Notes: a model not told the origin generated them from the sequence alone. Numbered from the stretch's first letter, positions 16,816 through 25,942 are shown. The stretch is 64,000 nt of DNA from Chthoniobacteraceae bacterium (GCA_947449735.1 CANFTB010000002.1:1-64000), one strand, 5' to 3'. Numbers and translations: made by a program.

Positions 16816-18143
16816 GCACGGACGCCTACAACTACAGCAATGTGGCGGTCCTTGGTGCAGGAGAAAGCGGCGTTTCTGTCGCGCGGTTGCTCGCCGCTGA
16901 AGGAAGCCAGGTTCACGTTCTGGACACCGCTCCGCCCGAGGCTCTCGAAGCCCGCAGTTCCAGTCTTGCCGAGCTTGGAATTCCACTGATCATGGGCGGT
17001 CGTGCGACAGATGTTCCGCAAGGAACCACGCTGGCCGTTCTCAGCCCGGGCGTTGACCCCGCATCTGATCAGGTGCAGTCATTCGTGCGGGCCGGTGTGC
17101 CACTATCGGGGGAGCTTGAGATCGCCTGGGAGCGGTGCCAGTGTCCCGTGGTTGCCGTCACCGGAACAAACGGAAAGACGACGACGACCCAGTTGATCGA
17201 AGTAATGTTTAACGCCGCTGGTGTGCGCACTCAGGCCTGCGGCAATATCGGGCCCGCGTTTTCGGCGCATGTCAGCGGGAGCAAGGATCTTGATGTGATG
17301 ACCGTCGAGGTGTCGTCCTTCCAGTTGGAGACGGTCAGAACCTTCCGGCCGCGAATCGCAGTCTGGTTGAACTTTGCCGCGGATCATCTGGACCGTTACG
17401 CGTCGATGGAAGAGTATTTCGCGGCCAAACTCCGCATCTTTGAAAATCAGGGCGACGATGATTGGGCGGTGGTAAACGCGCGGGATAATCTGCCGGCATT
17501 GAAGGCGCGCAAGCTGACCTTCGACGCCCAAAATCCGGGTGCGGATTTTGGCCTCGTGCAAGAGGCCATTGTGTTTCGCGGGAGCCCAGTACTGAGCATG
17601 GCAGAGACTCGCTTGAGCGGAGTTCACAACGCCGAAAATCTCATGGCTGCGCTTGCTACTGGCCACGCATGGGGGTTGAGCTGGGATTCAATGAAGGCCG
17701 CTTTATGCGCGTACCGGCCGCTGCCGCACAGGTGTGAAGTTGTCGGTGTTTTCAACGGGGTGGAATACGTAAACGATTCAAAGGCGACGAACCTGGATGC
17801 TGTTGAAAAGGCCCTGGCATCGGAGAAGAGGCGTGTTATTTTGATCGCGGGTGGAAAGGACAAGGGGTTTGAGTTTGATTCCATCACCAGCCTTGTCGCA
17901 TCTCGTTGCCGAAGCGCTGTGTTGATTGGAGAAATGGCCCAGCGCATCGAGGCTCAATGGAGCAATTCAGTGCCATGCCGCCGCGCCGAGACCCTCGCCG
18001 AAGCCGTCCAAATTTCTAGCAGGGAGGCCCTCCCCGGAGATGTGGTTCTTTTCAGTCCGGGAACATCTTCATTCGACATGTTCAAGAACTATGCCGACCG
18101 CGGAAACCAGTTCCGGGCGCTGGTCTCCAATCTTTCCGCGTAA
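16812..18143 (+). CDS. murD: UDP-MurNAc-L-Ala:D-Glu ligase MurD
   Basis: The protein has 443 residues. The N-terminal Rossmann-like domain opens NVAVLGAGESGVSVARLLA. The ATP P-loop is VAVTGTNGKTTTTQL (about 113-127). Further blocks are AHVSGSKDLDVMTVEVSSFQ, WLNFAADHLDRYASMEEYFA and EYVNDSKATNLDAVEKAL, and the end is LFSPGTSSFDMFKNYADRG. It adds D-Glu to UDP-MurNAc-L-Ala. The ATG at 16812 overlaps the mraY stop (ATGA). A longer in-frame start at 16728 lies within mraY and is rejected. Confidence 0.97.
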   Translation: MSTDAYNYSNVAVLGAGESGVSVARLLAAEGSQVHVLDTAPPEALEARSSSLAELGIPLIMGGRATDVPQGTTLAVLSPGVDPASDQVQSFVRAGVPLSGELEIAWERCQCPVVAVTGTNGKTTTTQLIEVMFNAAGVRTQACGNIGPAFSAHVSGSKDLDVMTVEVSSFQLETVRTFRPRIAVWLNFAADHLDRYASMEEYFAAKLRIFENQGDDDWAVVNARDNLPALKARKLTFDAQNPGADFGLVQEAIVFRGSPVLSMAETRLSGVHNAENLMAALATGHAWGLSWDSMKAALCAYRPLPHRCEVVGVFNGVEYVNDSKATNLDAVEKALASEKRRVILIAGGKDKGFEFDSITSLVASRCRSAVLIGEMAQRIEAQWSNSVPCRRAETLAEAVQISSREALPGDVVLFSPGTSSFDMFKNYADRGNQFRALVSNLSA

Positions 18144-18184
18144 ACCTTTCATCCCAATCATACCCACCACCGCAACGCTGCCCC

Positions 18185-18970
18185 ATGAAGAAACACAACC
18201 TGTCCAGACTGCGCGCACTGATGCCGCAACCCAAAGTCCGGAAGCAAAACAGCCAATTGAATAAATTGACTGCACATGCCGGACGGCTCGCCCCTCCCGC
18301 TTACGATGACTATGAGGAGGAGCCCACGACCAAGCTGTCCACAGCATTTGTGGTTGTTCTAGTGCTGCACCTTGTCGCCGTGGGCGGTATTTACGCTTTC
18401 CACAGCATCAAGGCAAAGCGTCGGGATGCAGATGGAACCGCCGCGATCGCGAGATCCACTGCACCGCAAACGAGCGGGCAGACGGCAACGGCTAAGAATC
18501 CAGTACCCGCTCCTTTGCCTGCCGCTCCCGCACCGGTGGGCTTGCCCGGAGCTGCAACTGGAGTAGCGCAGCCTGTCACGGCAAAGGCGGGAGCACTTGG
18601 CGCGCACCAAGAGAAGGCTATCAATCAACTTCCTGCGCCCAACAGCGGGCCATCGGCCGTCCTCACGCAGAATAAGGTCGGAGCGGGAACGGTGCCCGTT
18701 CAGGCGCAAGCGACATTAAAGGCTTCCTCTCCAGGTGGGGCTTCTGTGAAGGCCCCGGTTTCAGTCGCACCAGCGCAGCCTGCGGTCGCCCAAGGGGTAG
18801 ATTCGGCGGCGAAGACGTACACTGTTGTAAAGGGAGACAATCCCGTGGCGATTGCGAAGCGCATGAACGTGAACTACGAGGAGATGCTGAAGCTGAATGG
18901 AATTGAGGATCCGAAGAAGTTGCAGATCGGCCAGGTCCTAAAGCTTCCCGTCAAGAAGCAGTCCAACTAG
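18185..18970 (+). CDS. membrane-anchored LysM-domain protein within dcw cluster
   Basis: The protein has 261 residues. It has a basic and Gln-rich cytoplasmic N terminus (1-40), an acidic patch DDYEEEP, a single transmembrane helix (about 52-73), a long Ala/Pro/Gly/Val-rich linker of low complexity (about 80-205), then a LysM domain (about 211-256: TYTVVKGDNPVAIAKRMNVN, then LNGIEDPKKLQIGQVLKLP). LysM binds GlcNAc-containing glycans such as peptidoglycan. The layout is a tether from membrane to cell wall. It sits between murD and ftsW, with gaps of 41 and 32 bases, an unusual place for a LysM gene, so a role in division or septal wall synthesis is inferred from position only. Confidence 0.85.
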   Translation: MKKHNLSRLRALMPQPKVRKQNSQLNKLTAHAGRLAPPAYDDYEEEPTTKLSTAFVVVLVLHLVAVGGIYAFHSIKAKRRDADGTAAIARSTAPQTSGQTATAKNPVPAPLPAAPAPVGLPGAATGVAQPVTAKAGALGAHQEKAINQLPAPNSGPSAVLTQNKVGAGTVPVQAQATLKASSPGGASVKAPVSVAPAQPAVAQGVDSAAKTYTVVKGDNPVAIAKRMNVNYEEMLKLNGIEDPKKLQIGQVLKLPVKKQSN

Positions 18971-19002
18971 GGGGTTGGTTTCAACGGCATCCCGAAGTTT
19001 AT

Positions 19003-20157
19003 ATGAATCGCCGGAGTGTTCTCCTGCTACTGCTTGCGGTGGGCGCCTTGCTGGCCGTGGGCATCGTGATGCTGGCGAGTACCGGTGAATTCGCGCAGGA
19101 TGCGCACGGCCGGCCCTACTATTTTCTCACGCACCAGATTGCCTGGCTAGGGGTTGGGATTGTGGCTTGTTGGATCTTTTCCATGGTGGACTACCACCAA
19201 TGGATAAATAGATGGCCATGGATATACGGCATTTCCCTGCTGCTGCTGATCGCCTGTTTCATGCCCCATATTGGCGCTAGGATCAACGGGTCGTCTCGTT
19301 GGATACGGCTTCCTTTCATGACGTTCCAGCCTTCAGAGTTGGCTAAGTTTGCAAGCGTAAGCATGCTCGCATGGTGGTATTCACAGGAAGATCGAGTGGA
19401 ACGTGAGTTTCTTCGCGGGTTCGTAGTTCCTGTGGGGATCGTAGGGGTTCTCATGTTTTGGATAGTGATTGAAGTGGATGTCGGTTCCACGGCTTTAATA
19501 GGAACAACGGCGATGATTCTCGCCTTCATTGCAGGAGCACGGTGGCGGTTTGTGCTCTCCATCTGCGGTGCTGGAGTGCTTGGAATCGCCGCCGCGATCG
19601 CATTCATGCCTGAGCGTACCGGGCGGTTTCGCGCGTTTTTGGAGCCGGACAAATTCCCAGCGGATGCCTATCAGACCCAGCAAGGCTTGATCGCTCTGGG
19701 CAGTGGAGGAATCAGCGGATTGGGCTTGGGCAACGGTCGCCAGAAACTGCTCTACCTGCCGTTTGCCCATACGGACTTTATTTTTCCTGTAATAGGAGAA
19801 GAACTAGGACTCGCGGGCACGCTGGGGGTGGTTTTAGCCTACATCATTTTCATCTTGGGCGGCATTTCGATCGCCGCTAAGGCGCGTGATCGGGCTGGCC
19901 TGCTGCTCGGCATGGGAATCGTGATGATTATTGCCATTCAGGCCGCGGTTAATTTGGGAGTTACCACTGAACTCCTTCCAAACAAGGGTCTCCCGCTGCC
20001 ATTTATCTCGTACGGAGGGTCGAACCTTGTTTTCTGTATGGCAGGCGTTGGCGTCCTGTTGAACATTTACAGACAGGGTATCAGCGAACAGGAAGAGCAT
20101 CAGATGGAGCAGATGGAGATGGCGCTTCAAATTGAAAAGAGGGTGGTGCGCTTATGA
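19003..20157 (+). CDS. ftsW: septal peptidoglycan polymerase FtsW (SEDS family)
   Basis: The protein has 384 residues with about ten transmembrane helices. It polymerises lipid II at the septum together with FtsI. SEDS hallmarks are INGSSRWIRLPFMTFQPSEL-type text (NGSSRWIRL, FQPSELAKFASV), YQTQQGLIALGSGGISGLGL, HTDFIFPVIGEELGLAGTL and the closing LPLPFISYGGSNLVFCMAGV. Its position next to murG identifies it as FtsW rather than RodA. The short cytoplasmic tail (SEQEEHQMEQMEMALQIEKR) is charged. No clear ribosome-binding site. Stop overlaps the murG ATG. Confidence 0.95.
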   Translation: MNRRSVLLLLLAVGALLAVGIVMLASTGEFAQDAHGRPYYFLTHQIAWLGVGIVACWIFSMVDYHQWINRWPWIYGISLLLLIACFMPHIGARINGSSRWIRLPFMTFQPSELAKFASVSMLAWWYSQEDRVEREFLRGFVVPVGIVGVLMFWIVIEVDVGSTALIGTTAMILAFIAGARWRFVLSICGAGVLGIAAAIAFMPERTGRFRAFLEPDKFPADAYQTQQGLIALGSGGISGLGLGNGRQKLLYLPFAHTDFIFPVIGEELGLAGTLGVVLAYIIFILGGISIAAKARDRAGLLLGMGIVMIIAIQAAVNLGVTTELLPNKGLPLPFISYGGSNLVFCMAGVGVLLNIYRQGISEQEEHQMEQMEMALQIEKRVVRL

Positions 20158-21260
20158 CGCGGTTCGCCATTGCTGCAGGTGGAACAGGTGGACATCTCTT
20201 CCCGGGATTGGCCGTGGCGGAGGTGCTGCACAGTCAGGGACACGAGGTGATGGTTCTTACCTCGGAGAAGCACATTGATGCCGTTGCGACCGAAGGTCGT
20301 TCCGAATTTAGGATTGAGCGTCTTCCCGGAATGGGGCTGCCGCGGGGACTTTCACCGGCGACCTTGCGGTTTTTCGCTCGGTTCGCAGCGGGGGTTCTCC
20401 AGTGCAGCCGGATCTTTTCTGAATTTAAACCTGCCGCAGTCCTGGGGATGGGGGGATTCACCTCTACCGCTCCCATTCTCGCTGGGAAAATGCGCGGCTT
20501 GCCGGTGTTCGTACACGAGTCGAACGCCATTCCGGGAAAGGCGAACCGGTTGAATGCCAGGATTGCTGGGGGGTTGCTGATCGGGTTCAAGGAATGCGCC
20601 TCGAGAGTTCCCTCAACTCAATGCAACGTCACCGGGACCCCCGTCCGCCGGGCCTTGGTTGAAAAGCACCACGACAAGGCCTCCGCTCGCAGGATGTTCG
20701 GGCTCAGCGAAGATGCATTCACTGTGCTTGTGATGGGTGGCAGCCAGGGTGCCACCGGTTTGAACATGGCTGTCATGGAGGCCGCCTCCCGCTTTGCCGG
20801 CGTTGGGATTCAGTTTATCCACCTCACTGGTGCTTCGGATGAAGAGACGGTGAAAGCCTTCTACGCAAAGGCTGGAATTCGGGCATGGACGGGCGCGTTT
20901 CACCACGCGATGCAGGACGCCTATACAGCGGCGGACCTTGCGATCGTTCGCTCTGGGGCTGCGTCGCTCACCGAACTCTCATTTTTTGCACTCCCTTCCA
21001 TTCTAATTCCGTACCCTTATGCCGCTGAGGATCATCAGACGTTCAATGCGCAGATTTTCAGCAATGCCGGCGCCGGGATTCTTCTTCCGGAACGTGAAGC
21101 GAATGGCGAGAAATTGGCTCAGCTCATTTCATCGGTTCAAAGCGACCAATCCTTGCGCTATCAAATGACGTCCGCCTCGCGGGCCTTGTTTGCCTCTGAC
21201 GCGGCCGAACGCGTTGCTAAAGTGCTGATCGATGCCGCGGACAAAAGGGGGGGGCGATGA
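20154..21260 (+). CDS. murG: UDP-GlcNAc:lipid I GlcNAc transferase MurG (lipid II synthesis)
   Basis: The protein has 368 residues, a GT-B glycosyltransferase working at the inner face of the membrane. G-loop 1 is FAIAAGGTGGHLFPGLAVAE (about 4-23), followed by AVLGMGGFTSTAPILAGKMR and VHESNAIPGKANRLNA. The C-terminal nucleotide-sugar half has VLVMGGSQGATGLNMAVMEA and ADLAIVRSGAASLTELSFFA, ending near LIPYPYAAEDHQTFNAQIF. All expected motifs are present. It overlaps both neighbours by four bases (ATGA). Confidence 0.97.
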   Translation: MTRFAIAAGGTGGHLFPGLAVAEVLHSQGHEVMVLTSEKHIDAVATEGRSEFRIERLPGMGLPRGLSPATLRFFARFAAGVLQCSRIFSEFKPAAVLGMGGFTSTAPILAGKMRGLPVFVHESNAIPGKANRLNARIAGGLLIGFKECASRVPSTQCNVTGTPVRRALVEKHHDKASARRMFGLSEDAFTVLVMGGSQGATGLNMAVMEAASRFAGVGIQFIHLTGASDEETVKAFYAKAGIRAWTGAFHHAMQDAYTAADLAIVRSGAASLTELSFFALPSILIPYPYAAEDHQTFNAQIFSNAGAGILLPEREANGEKLAQLISSVQSDQSLRYQMTSASRALFASDAAERVAKVLIDAADKRGGR

Positions 21261-23575
21261 CTTCACGGCTTGAGTGCACAACGACGGAGGTCCTAGCGAA
21301 ATGGATCCAGACTGGAAGCCATAGGATTCATTTGATCGGGGTTGCTGGATCCGGAATGAGTGGCATCGCTGCGTTGTTGCTGTCGATTGGCCACAAGGTG
21401 AGCGGTTCTGACAAGGCTGTGACTAGCGAAGTGGAGCGTCTGCGGAGTGTGGGCCTCGAGTTTTACACTCCCGCTGGACCGGAGGCGGTTACCAGCGCAG
21501 AGCTCGTCGTTTATTCATCAGCTATCCGCGAAGATCATCCAGACTTTGCGGCTGCCCGAGACATGGCGACGCCCATGGTGCGTCGCGCGGAGGCGTTGGC
21601 GGCGCTGCTCGCAATCCGGCGCGGGATTGTCGTGGCTGGAATGCACGGCAAGACGACCACTTCCGCGATGGCTGCCCATGTTCTTCGCGCTGGAGGGCTT
21701 CAGCCCTCCCATTATGTCGGCGCGGAGATACCTGTTCTGGGAGTAAACGCCCACTGGGATCCGAGTGGGGAATGGTTTGTTGCCGAGGGCGATGAAAGCG
21801 ACGGTACGGTTGCACTGTACCAGACGGAGTGTGCTCTGGTGTTGAACATAGAGGAAGAGCATCTCGATTATTACGCTGATCTTGATGCGATCGAGGTGGT
21901 ATTCCGCCGTCTTCTGGGAAACACGCGCGGAACCGTATTCTATTGCGCCGACGATGCGCACGCCGTGAGGGTTTGTGGACAGCATCCAGGCGCCGTATCC
22001 TTCGGAGAGAAGTCCTCTGCGTTTTACCGGTTTGAAGATGTTCATCTCAAGGCGTTTCAGACTCACTTCAGGGTCCTGCGGGACGGCGTTTCACTCGGCG
22101 CGGTGACATTGAACATTCCCGGGCGCCACAATGCCAGCAATGCAGTGGGCGTCATCGCCCTCGCCTGCGAGCTGGGTGTGCCTTTTGCATGCACCGCCAA
22201 GGCTTTGGAGAGTTTCCGCGGTGCCCGGCGCAGGTTTGAGATCAAATACCGTTCGCCAAACTACATGGTAGTCGATGATTACGGCCACCATCCGACCGAG
22301 GTGCGGGCGACGCTGGCCGCTGTGAAAAACACGGGGACGGGACGCGTTATCGCCATGTTCCAGCCGCACCGTTACACCCGAACCGCGGCGCTCAAAGAGG
22401 AGTTCGGCCGCGCGTTTGAGGATGCCGATCAGGTCTGGGTGAGCGCCATTTATGCTGCGGGTGAGCCGCCCATCGAAGGGGTGTCGGGAGCTGTTTTAGT
22501 GGAACAAATGCAGAGGGAGGGGCATGCGCACGCCCGTTACCAACCTGACAGGAGCCTGATGTTGCTTGAGTTGGGACGCTCGTTGCAGCCAGGGGACTGC
22601 ATCGTCACGCTCGGGGCGGGGAATATCCATGAGCAGGCGAAGCTGCTGTCCGCTGATCTGGCCGTTTTAGAGGCATTGAAGCAGGAGATGGTCTCGGGCG
22701 AGGCGAGGCTTTATGAGCCGCTATCGAAGCATACCACATTGAGGATTGGAGGGCCTGCGCAGTACTGGCTTGAGCCTGAGACGGAGGAGGGCTTCGCCCG
22801 TGTCGTTCAGTATTGCACCAGTCATGGACTGCCACTTTTTGTGATCGGAAGGGGCTCCAACCTGCTCGTGCGTGACGGAGGAATTCGAGGAGTCGTTGTG
22901 TATCTGGGACGGGGTGAGTTCCGTCGCATAGATGTCCGCGAGAACCGTATCACGGCGGGCGCCGGCGTTCGACAGAAGGAACTCGCCCATGCTGCGAGGG
23001 ATGCGGGAATCGGCGGGTTTGAATGGTTCGAGGGTATACCCGGCAACGTGGGAGGGGCACTGCGGATGAACGCTGGAGCGATGGGAGCAGAGGCTTTTGC
23101 GCAGGTCGCGAGCTTCAGGCATGTGGATGCTCAGGGTGAGTTTCACACGTGCACTCCGTCCGACATCGAGGTGCATTATCGAAATGTCCCGTTTTTGAAG
23201 GATCATTTCGTGGTCTCTGCGACGTTTTTTGGAAAACATTCAAGCGCTTCGGAAATTGAGGCCAGACTTGAGGCGTCCATTCAGAAGCGGCGGAGTTCCC
23301 AGCCACGAGAATCCAGTGCGGGATGCATTTTTAAAAATCCCGGGGAAGTTCCCGCGGGGCGTTTGATCGAGGAACTTGAACTCAAGGGAACGCGGGTTGG
23401 CGGGGCGAGGGTTTCCGAGATCCATGGAAATTTTTTGGTGAATGAGCGCAACGCCAGTGCGTCTGACATGCTCGAGCTCATCGCATTGGTCCAGGGGGCA
23501 GCCTGGACCGCCAGAAACATCCGACTGGAAACCGAAGTGCAAATCGTGGGCGAGGAGAAAGGACTTTATGCTTAA
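21257..23575 (+). CDS. murC: bifunctional MurC-MurB fusion
   Basis: The protein has 772 residues and combines two enzymes of the pathway. Residues 1 to about 465 are MurC, the UDP-MurNAc:L-Ala ligase: HLIGVAGSGMSGIAALLLS at the start, ATP loop GMHGKTTTSAMAAH (about 126-139), VDDYGHHPTEVRATLAAVK and FQPHRYTRTAALKEEF. Residues about 475-772 are MurB, the FAD-dependent enolpyruvyl-UDP-GlcNAc reductase: HTTLRIGGPAQYWLEPE, PLFVIGRGSNLLVRDGG, and GIPGNVGGALRMNAGAMG. In the catalytic motif the usual Ser is Cys (SAGCIFKNPG, C690), a known natural variant. MurB makes UDP-MurNAc and MurC uses it next, so the fusion joins consecutive steps. One continuous frame, no internal stop. Confidence 0.95.
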   Translation: MTSRLECTTTEVLAKWIQTGSHRIHLIGVAGSGMSGIAALLLSIGHKVSGSDKAVTSEVERLRSVGLEFYTPAGPEAVTSAELVVYSSAIREDHPDFAAARDMATPMVRRAEALAALLAIRRGIVVAGMHGKTTTSAMAAHVLRAGGLQPSHYVGAEIPVLGVNAHWDPSGEWFVAEGDESDGTVALYQTECALVLNIEEEHLDYYADLDAIEVVFRRLLGNTRGTVFYCADDAHAVRVCGQHPGAVSFGEKSSAFYRFEDVHLKAFQTHFRVLRDGVSLGAVTLNIPGRHNASNAVGVIALACELGVPFACTAKALESFRGARRRFEIKYRSPNYMVVDDYGHHPTEVRATLAAVKNTGTGRVIAMFQPHRYTRTAALKEEFGRAFEDADQVWVSAIYAAGEPPIEGVSGAVLVEQMQREGHAHARYQPDRSLMLLELGRSLQPGDCIVTLGAGNIHEQAKLLSADLAVLEALKQEMVSGEARLYEPLSKHTTLRIGGPAQYWLEPETEEGFARVVQYCTSHGLPLFVIGRGSNLLVRDGGIRGVVVYLGRGEFRRIDVRENRITAGAGVRQKELAHAARDAGIGGFEWFEGIPGNVGGALRMNAGAMGAEAFAQVASFRHVDAQGEFHTCTPSDIEVHYRNVPFLKDHFVVSATFFGKHSSASEIEARLEASIQKRRSSQPRESSAGCIFKNPGEVPAGRLIEELELKGTRVGGARVSEIHGNFLVNERNASASDMLELIALVQGAAWTARNIRLETEVQIVGEEKGLYA

Positions 23576-24512
23576 TCTTGACGAGGAAGTGAGAAGGATA
23601 AAGGGCAAGCGAGTTGCAGTGCTCATGGGCGGGCCTGGTTCTGAGCGGCAGGTTTCACTGGCTTCCGGCGCGGGTGTTGCGGCCGCATTGCGTAGCATTG
23701 GCGCCGAGGTCGTGGAGGTGGACGTCCAAGGGCCGGATTTTGAAATCCCCGCAGAGGTGGACGTGGCTTTTAACGTGATCCACGGCACTTTTGGCGAGGA
23801 TGGCCAACTGCAAAGGATATTGGAGGCGAGGGGGGTGCCGTACACCGGCGAAGGAGTGGCCGGGAGCGAACTGGCGATAGACAAGATCGCCACGAAGCGG
23901 CGCTTGTTGGAGCATGGCGTGCCCACGGCGGGGTTCGAGGTGTTGCGTATCGAGGAGAGTCCCACCTTGCCTTTGCCTTTTGTACTCAAGGCTCCCCGGG
24001 AGGGTTCGAGTGTCGGAGTTTACATCGTTAGGGAGGCCGGCGAGGTGGAGTCCCGTCTTAAGGAAGTGCGTGCTTATGCCAGGGACATTCTCGTGGAGGA
24101 GTACGTCGAAGGTCGCGAGCTCACGGTTGGGATTCTTGGGGATCAGGCGCTGCCTGTTGTTGAGATCTGCCCGAAAAAAGGTTTTTACGACTTTCAGAAC
24201 AAGTATCCCTTTTTGAACCCGTCGGCCGCAGGGGCCGATCATTGGTGTCCCTCCCCCCTTTCGGACTCTGTCACGGGCGAGGTGCAGCGAACAGCGCTCG
24301 CAGCCCATCGCGCGCTCGGACTCGAGGTTTATTCTCGGGTGGACATCCTCTGGAGCGAAAAAATGGGCCCCGTTGTTCTTGAGATAAATACCATTCCGGG
24401 TATGACGCAGGTAAGTCTTTTGCCCGAGGCTGCCGCCGCTGCTGGGATTTCCTACGCAGCGCTTTGTGCCGTGGTGATTAACCGTTCGATCCAAAGGCTT
24501 TCTGTCAAATGA
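23568..24512 (+). CDS. ddl: D-alanine:D-alanine ligase
   Basis: The protein has 314 residues with an ATP-grasp fold. It makes D-Ala-D-Ala for MurF. Start block is VAVLMGGPGSERQVSLASGA, then VAFNVIHGTFGEDGQLQRIL, GVPYTGEGVAGSELAIDK, FVLKAPREGSSVGVYIV, and metal-binding end LEINTIPGMTQVSLLPEAA. The ATG at 23568 overlaps the murC-murB stop by eight bases. The longer in-frame start at 23442 would lie inside murB and is rejected. The stop overlaps ftsQ. Confidence 0.96.
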   Translation: MLNLDEEVRRIKGKRVAVLMGGPGSERQVSLASGAGVAAALRSIGAEVVEVDVQGPDFEIPAEVDVAFNVIHGTFGEDGQLQRILEARGVPYTGEGVAGSELAIDKIATKRRLLEHGVPTAGFEVLRIEESPTLPLPFVLKAPREGSSVGVYIVREAGEVESRLKEVRAYARDILVEEYVEGRELTVGILGDQALPVVEICPKKGFYDFQNKYPFLNPSAAGADHWCPSPLSDSVTGEVQRTALAAHRALGLEVYSRVDILWSEKMGPVVLEINTIPGMTQVSLLPEAAAAAGISYAALCAVVINRSIQRLSVK

Positions 24513-25942
24513 GTTTCTTCTCCGCCCCAAATTCCAACCGTAGGATCAAGCGCAGCGGCGCGAGACGTCCTTCCAGTCTCCTGGAGGTGACGGCAGCACC
24601 TGACAAGGAACAGCGCCGGCAGTCGTGGCGAAAAGTATTTTCCGCAGTGAAAGTTGTGGCGTTGGTGGGTGCTCTGTCCGGGATCGCTTTCGGGGGGAAG
24701 ACCGCAGTCAACCGCTTGATCTGGCAAAATCCCACCTACGCGCTGGATGACATCCGGGTGACAACGGACGGGCTTTTGACCCGCGTGCAGATCCTTGAAC
24801 TCATGGAAATCGAGGAGGGCCGTAACATCTTCACGGTGGACCTGAAGAAGGCCAGGGCGGCGCTGGACGTGCTTCCGCAGGTGGAGCGGGTCGATATCCG
24901 TCGAATCCTCCCAGACCGTTTGGACGTGCGTATATCCGAACGCCAGCCTGTGGCATGGGTGGCGCCTGCTGCCGATACCGTGCTGGGGGTCGACACCCGG
25001 GCATTTTTGGTGGACACACGCGGCTATGTGATGCGCACCAGGAAGGTGCTTCCGGAACACTTGGCTTTACCCGTTTTGATTGGGGTTGTGATGGAAGATG
25101 TGGCTCCCGGCCAGAAGTTGCCGACTGCCGAGGCGATAGCCGCAGTAGAATTGATCCGCCTGAGCGCCGAAGATTTACGATGGCAGCCCAGGGTGGTAGA
25201 TGTGGGCAAGGGTTACTGTCTGGTTGTGACCGACCAAAAGAAGGCGAAGATCACGTTTGGATTCGACAACTTGGAGGGGCAGTTGAACCGTTTGCGCCAG
25301 GTCATGGATTACGTGGAACCTTCGCAGAGGGAATTCCAGTCCGTGAACCTGATGTTGGAGCGAAGCGTTCCGATTGTTTTTGCCCCGCCTCCGGCGCCTC
25401 CTGTGGTGGTCCCCGAGGGCAAGTCGCTGAAAGGAAAACCGACTGCTTTAAAGGGCGGAGCCTCTGCTCAAATCGCCCCGACTGCTGCGGTTGGCGCAGG
25501 TTCCGGCGCGGCGGGCGCGGTCCAGTCGTCATCTCGAGCGGTTGTGGACAAACCGCTGCTTGACGCAAATCCCATCCCTCGGATTCAAACAACCGCCGTG
25601 GAGGAGGTTCAGGGTCGTGTAGAAACGGCATCCAAGCCTTCGTTGAAGAGCCTCCCCATGAAGTCCGCTAGTTTGCCGGCGCCCGCCCCAATCAAGGTGG
25701 CAAAGATTGTCCCTCCTGAAAGGACAGTCCCTGTGGAGAAGCCGAAGCGCCGCGCCCCTGAACCGGAGCAGGAGAGTCCGCCGAAAGTGCAAAGAGTGGA
25801 GCGGAGCATTGAAAAAGCTGATTCTGCCGTAGAAAAAGCTAAGCCGGTGAAAGAGAAGAGGTCCGAATCTTCGCCGCGTTCGGAACCGGCGAGCATTCCT
25901 CCAAATGAATCGCTAAGGAAATTATTCAATCCCCATGGCTAA
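24509..25942 (+). CDS. ftsQ: FtsQ-like division protein with long low-complexity C-terminal tail
   Basis: The protein has 477 residues. It has a basic cytoplasmic segment (1-45), one transmembrane helix (about 47-66: VFSAVKVVALVGALSGIAFG), a POTRA domain (about 76-146; ALDDIRVTTDGLLTRVQILE, then LPQVERVDIRRILPDRLDVR) and the FtsQ/DivIB beta domain to about 290. FtsQ recruits FtsL/FtsB and regulates septal synthesis. From about 295 to 477 follows a Pro/Ala/Lys/Glu-rich, probably disordered tail (PPAPPVVVPEGKSLKGKPT and later EKPKRRAPEPEQESPPKVQR). Typical FtsQ proteins stop before such a tail, so this one is about 180 residues longer than usual. Start overlaps ddl by ATGA; the end overlaps ftsA by eight bases. 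Confidence 0.9.
   Translation: MSFFSAPNSNRRIKRSGARRPSSLLEVTAAPDKEQRRQSWRKVFSAVKVVALVGALSGIAFGGKTAVNRLIWQNPTYALDDIRVTTDGLLTRVQILELMEIEEGRNIFTVDLKKARAALDVLPQVERVDIRRILPDRLDVRISERQPVAWVAPAADTVLGVDTRAFLVDTRGYVMRTRKVLPEHLALPVLIGVVMEDVAPGQKLPTAEAIAAVELIRLSAEDLRWQPRVVDVGKGYCLVVTDQKKAKITFGFDNLEGQLNRLRQVMDYVEPSQREFQSVNLMLERSVPIVFAPPPAPPVVVPEGKSLKGKPTALKGGASAQIAPTAAVGAGSGAAGAVQSSSRAVVDKPLLDANPIPRIQTTAVEEVQGRVETASKPSLKSLPMKSASLPAPAPIKVAKIVPPERTVPVEKPKRRAPEPEQESPPKVQRVERSIEKADSAVEKAKPVKEKRSESSPRSEPASIPPNESLRKLFNPHG

Noticed and set aside
16153..16986. Minus-strand frame of 277 residues opposite mraY
   Set aside because: Shadow of mraY/murD, no recognisable domain.
23655..24530. Minus-strand frame of 291 residues opposite ddl
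   Set aside because: Shadow of ddl; composition atypical and no start signal.
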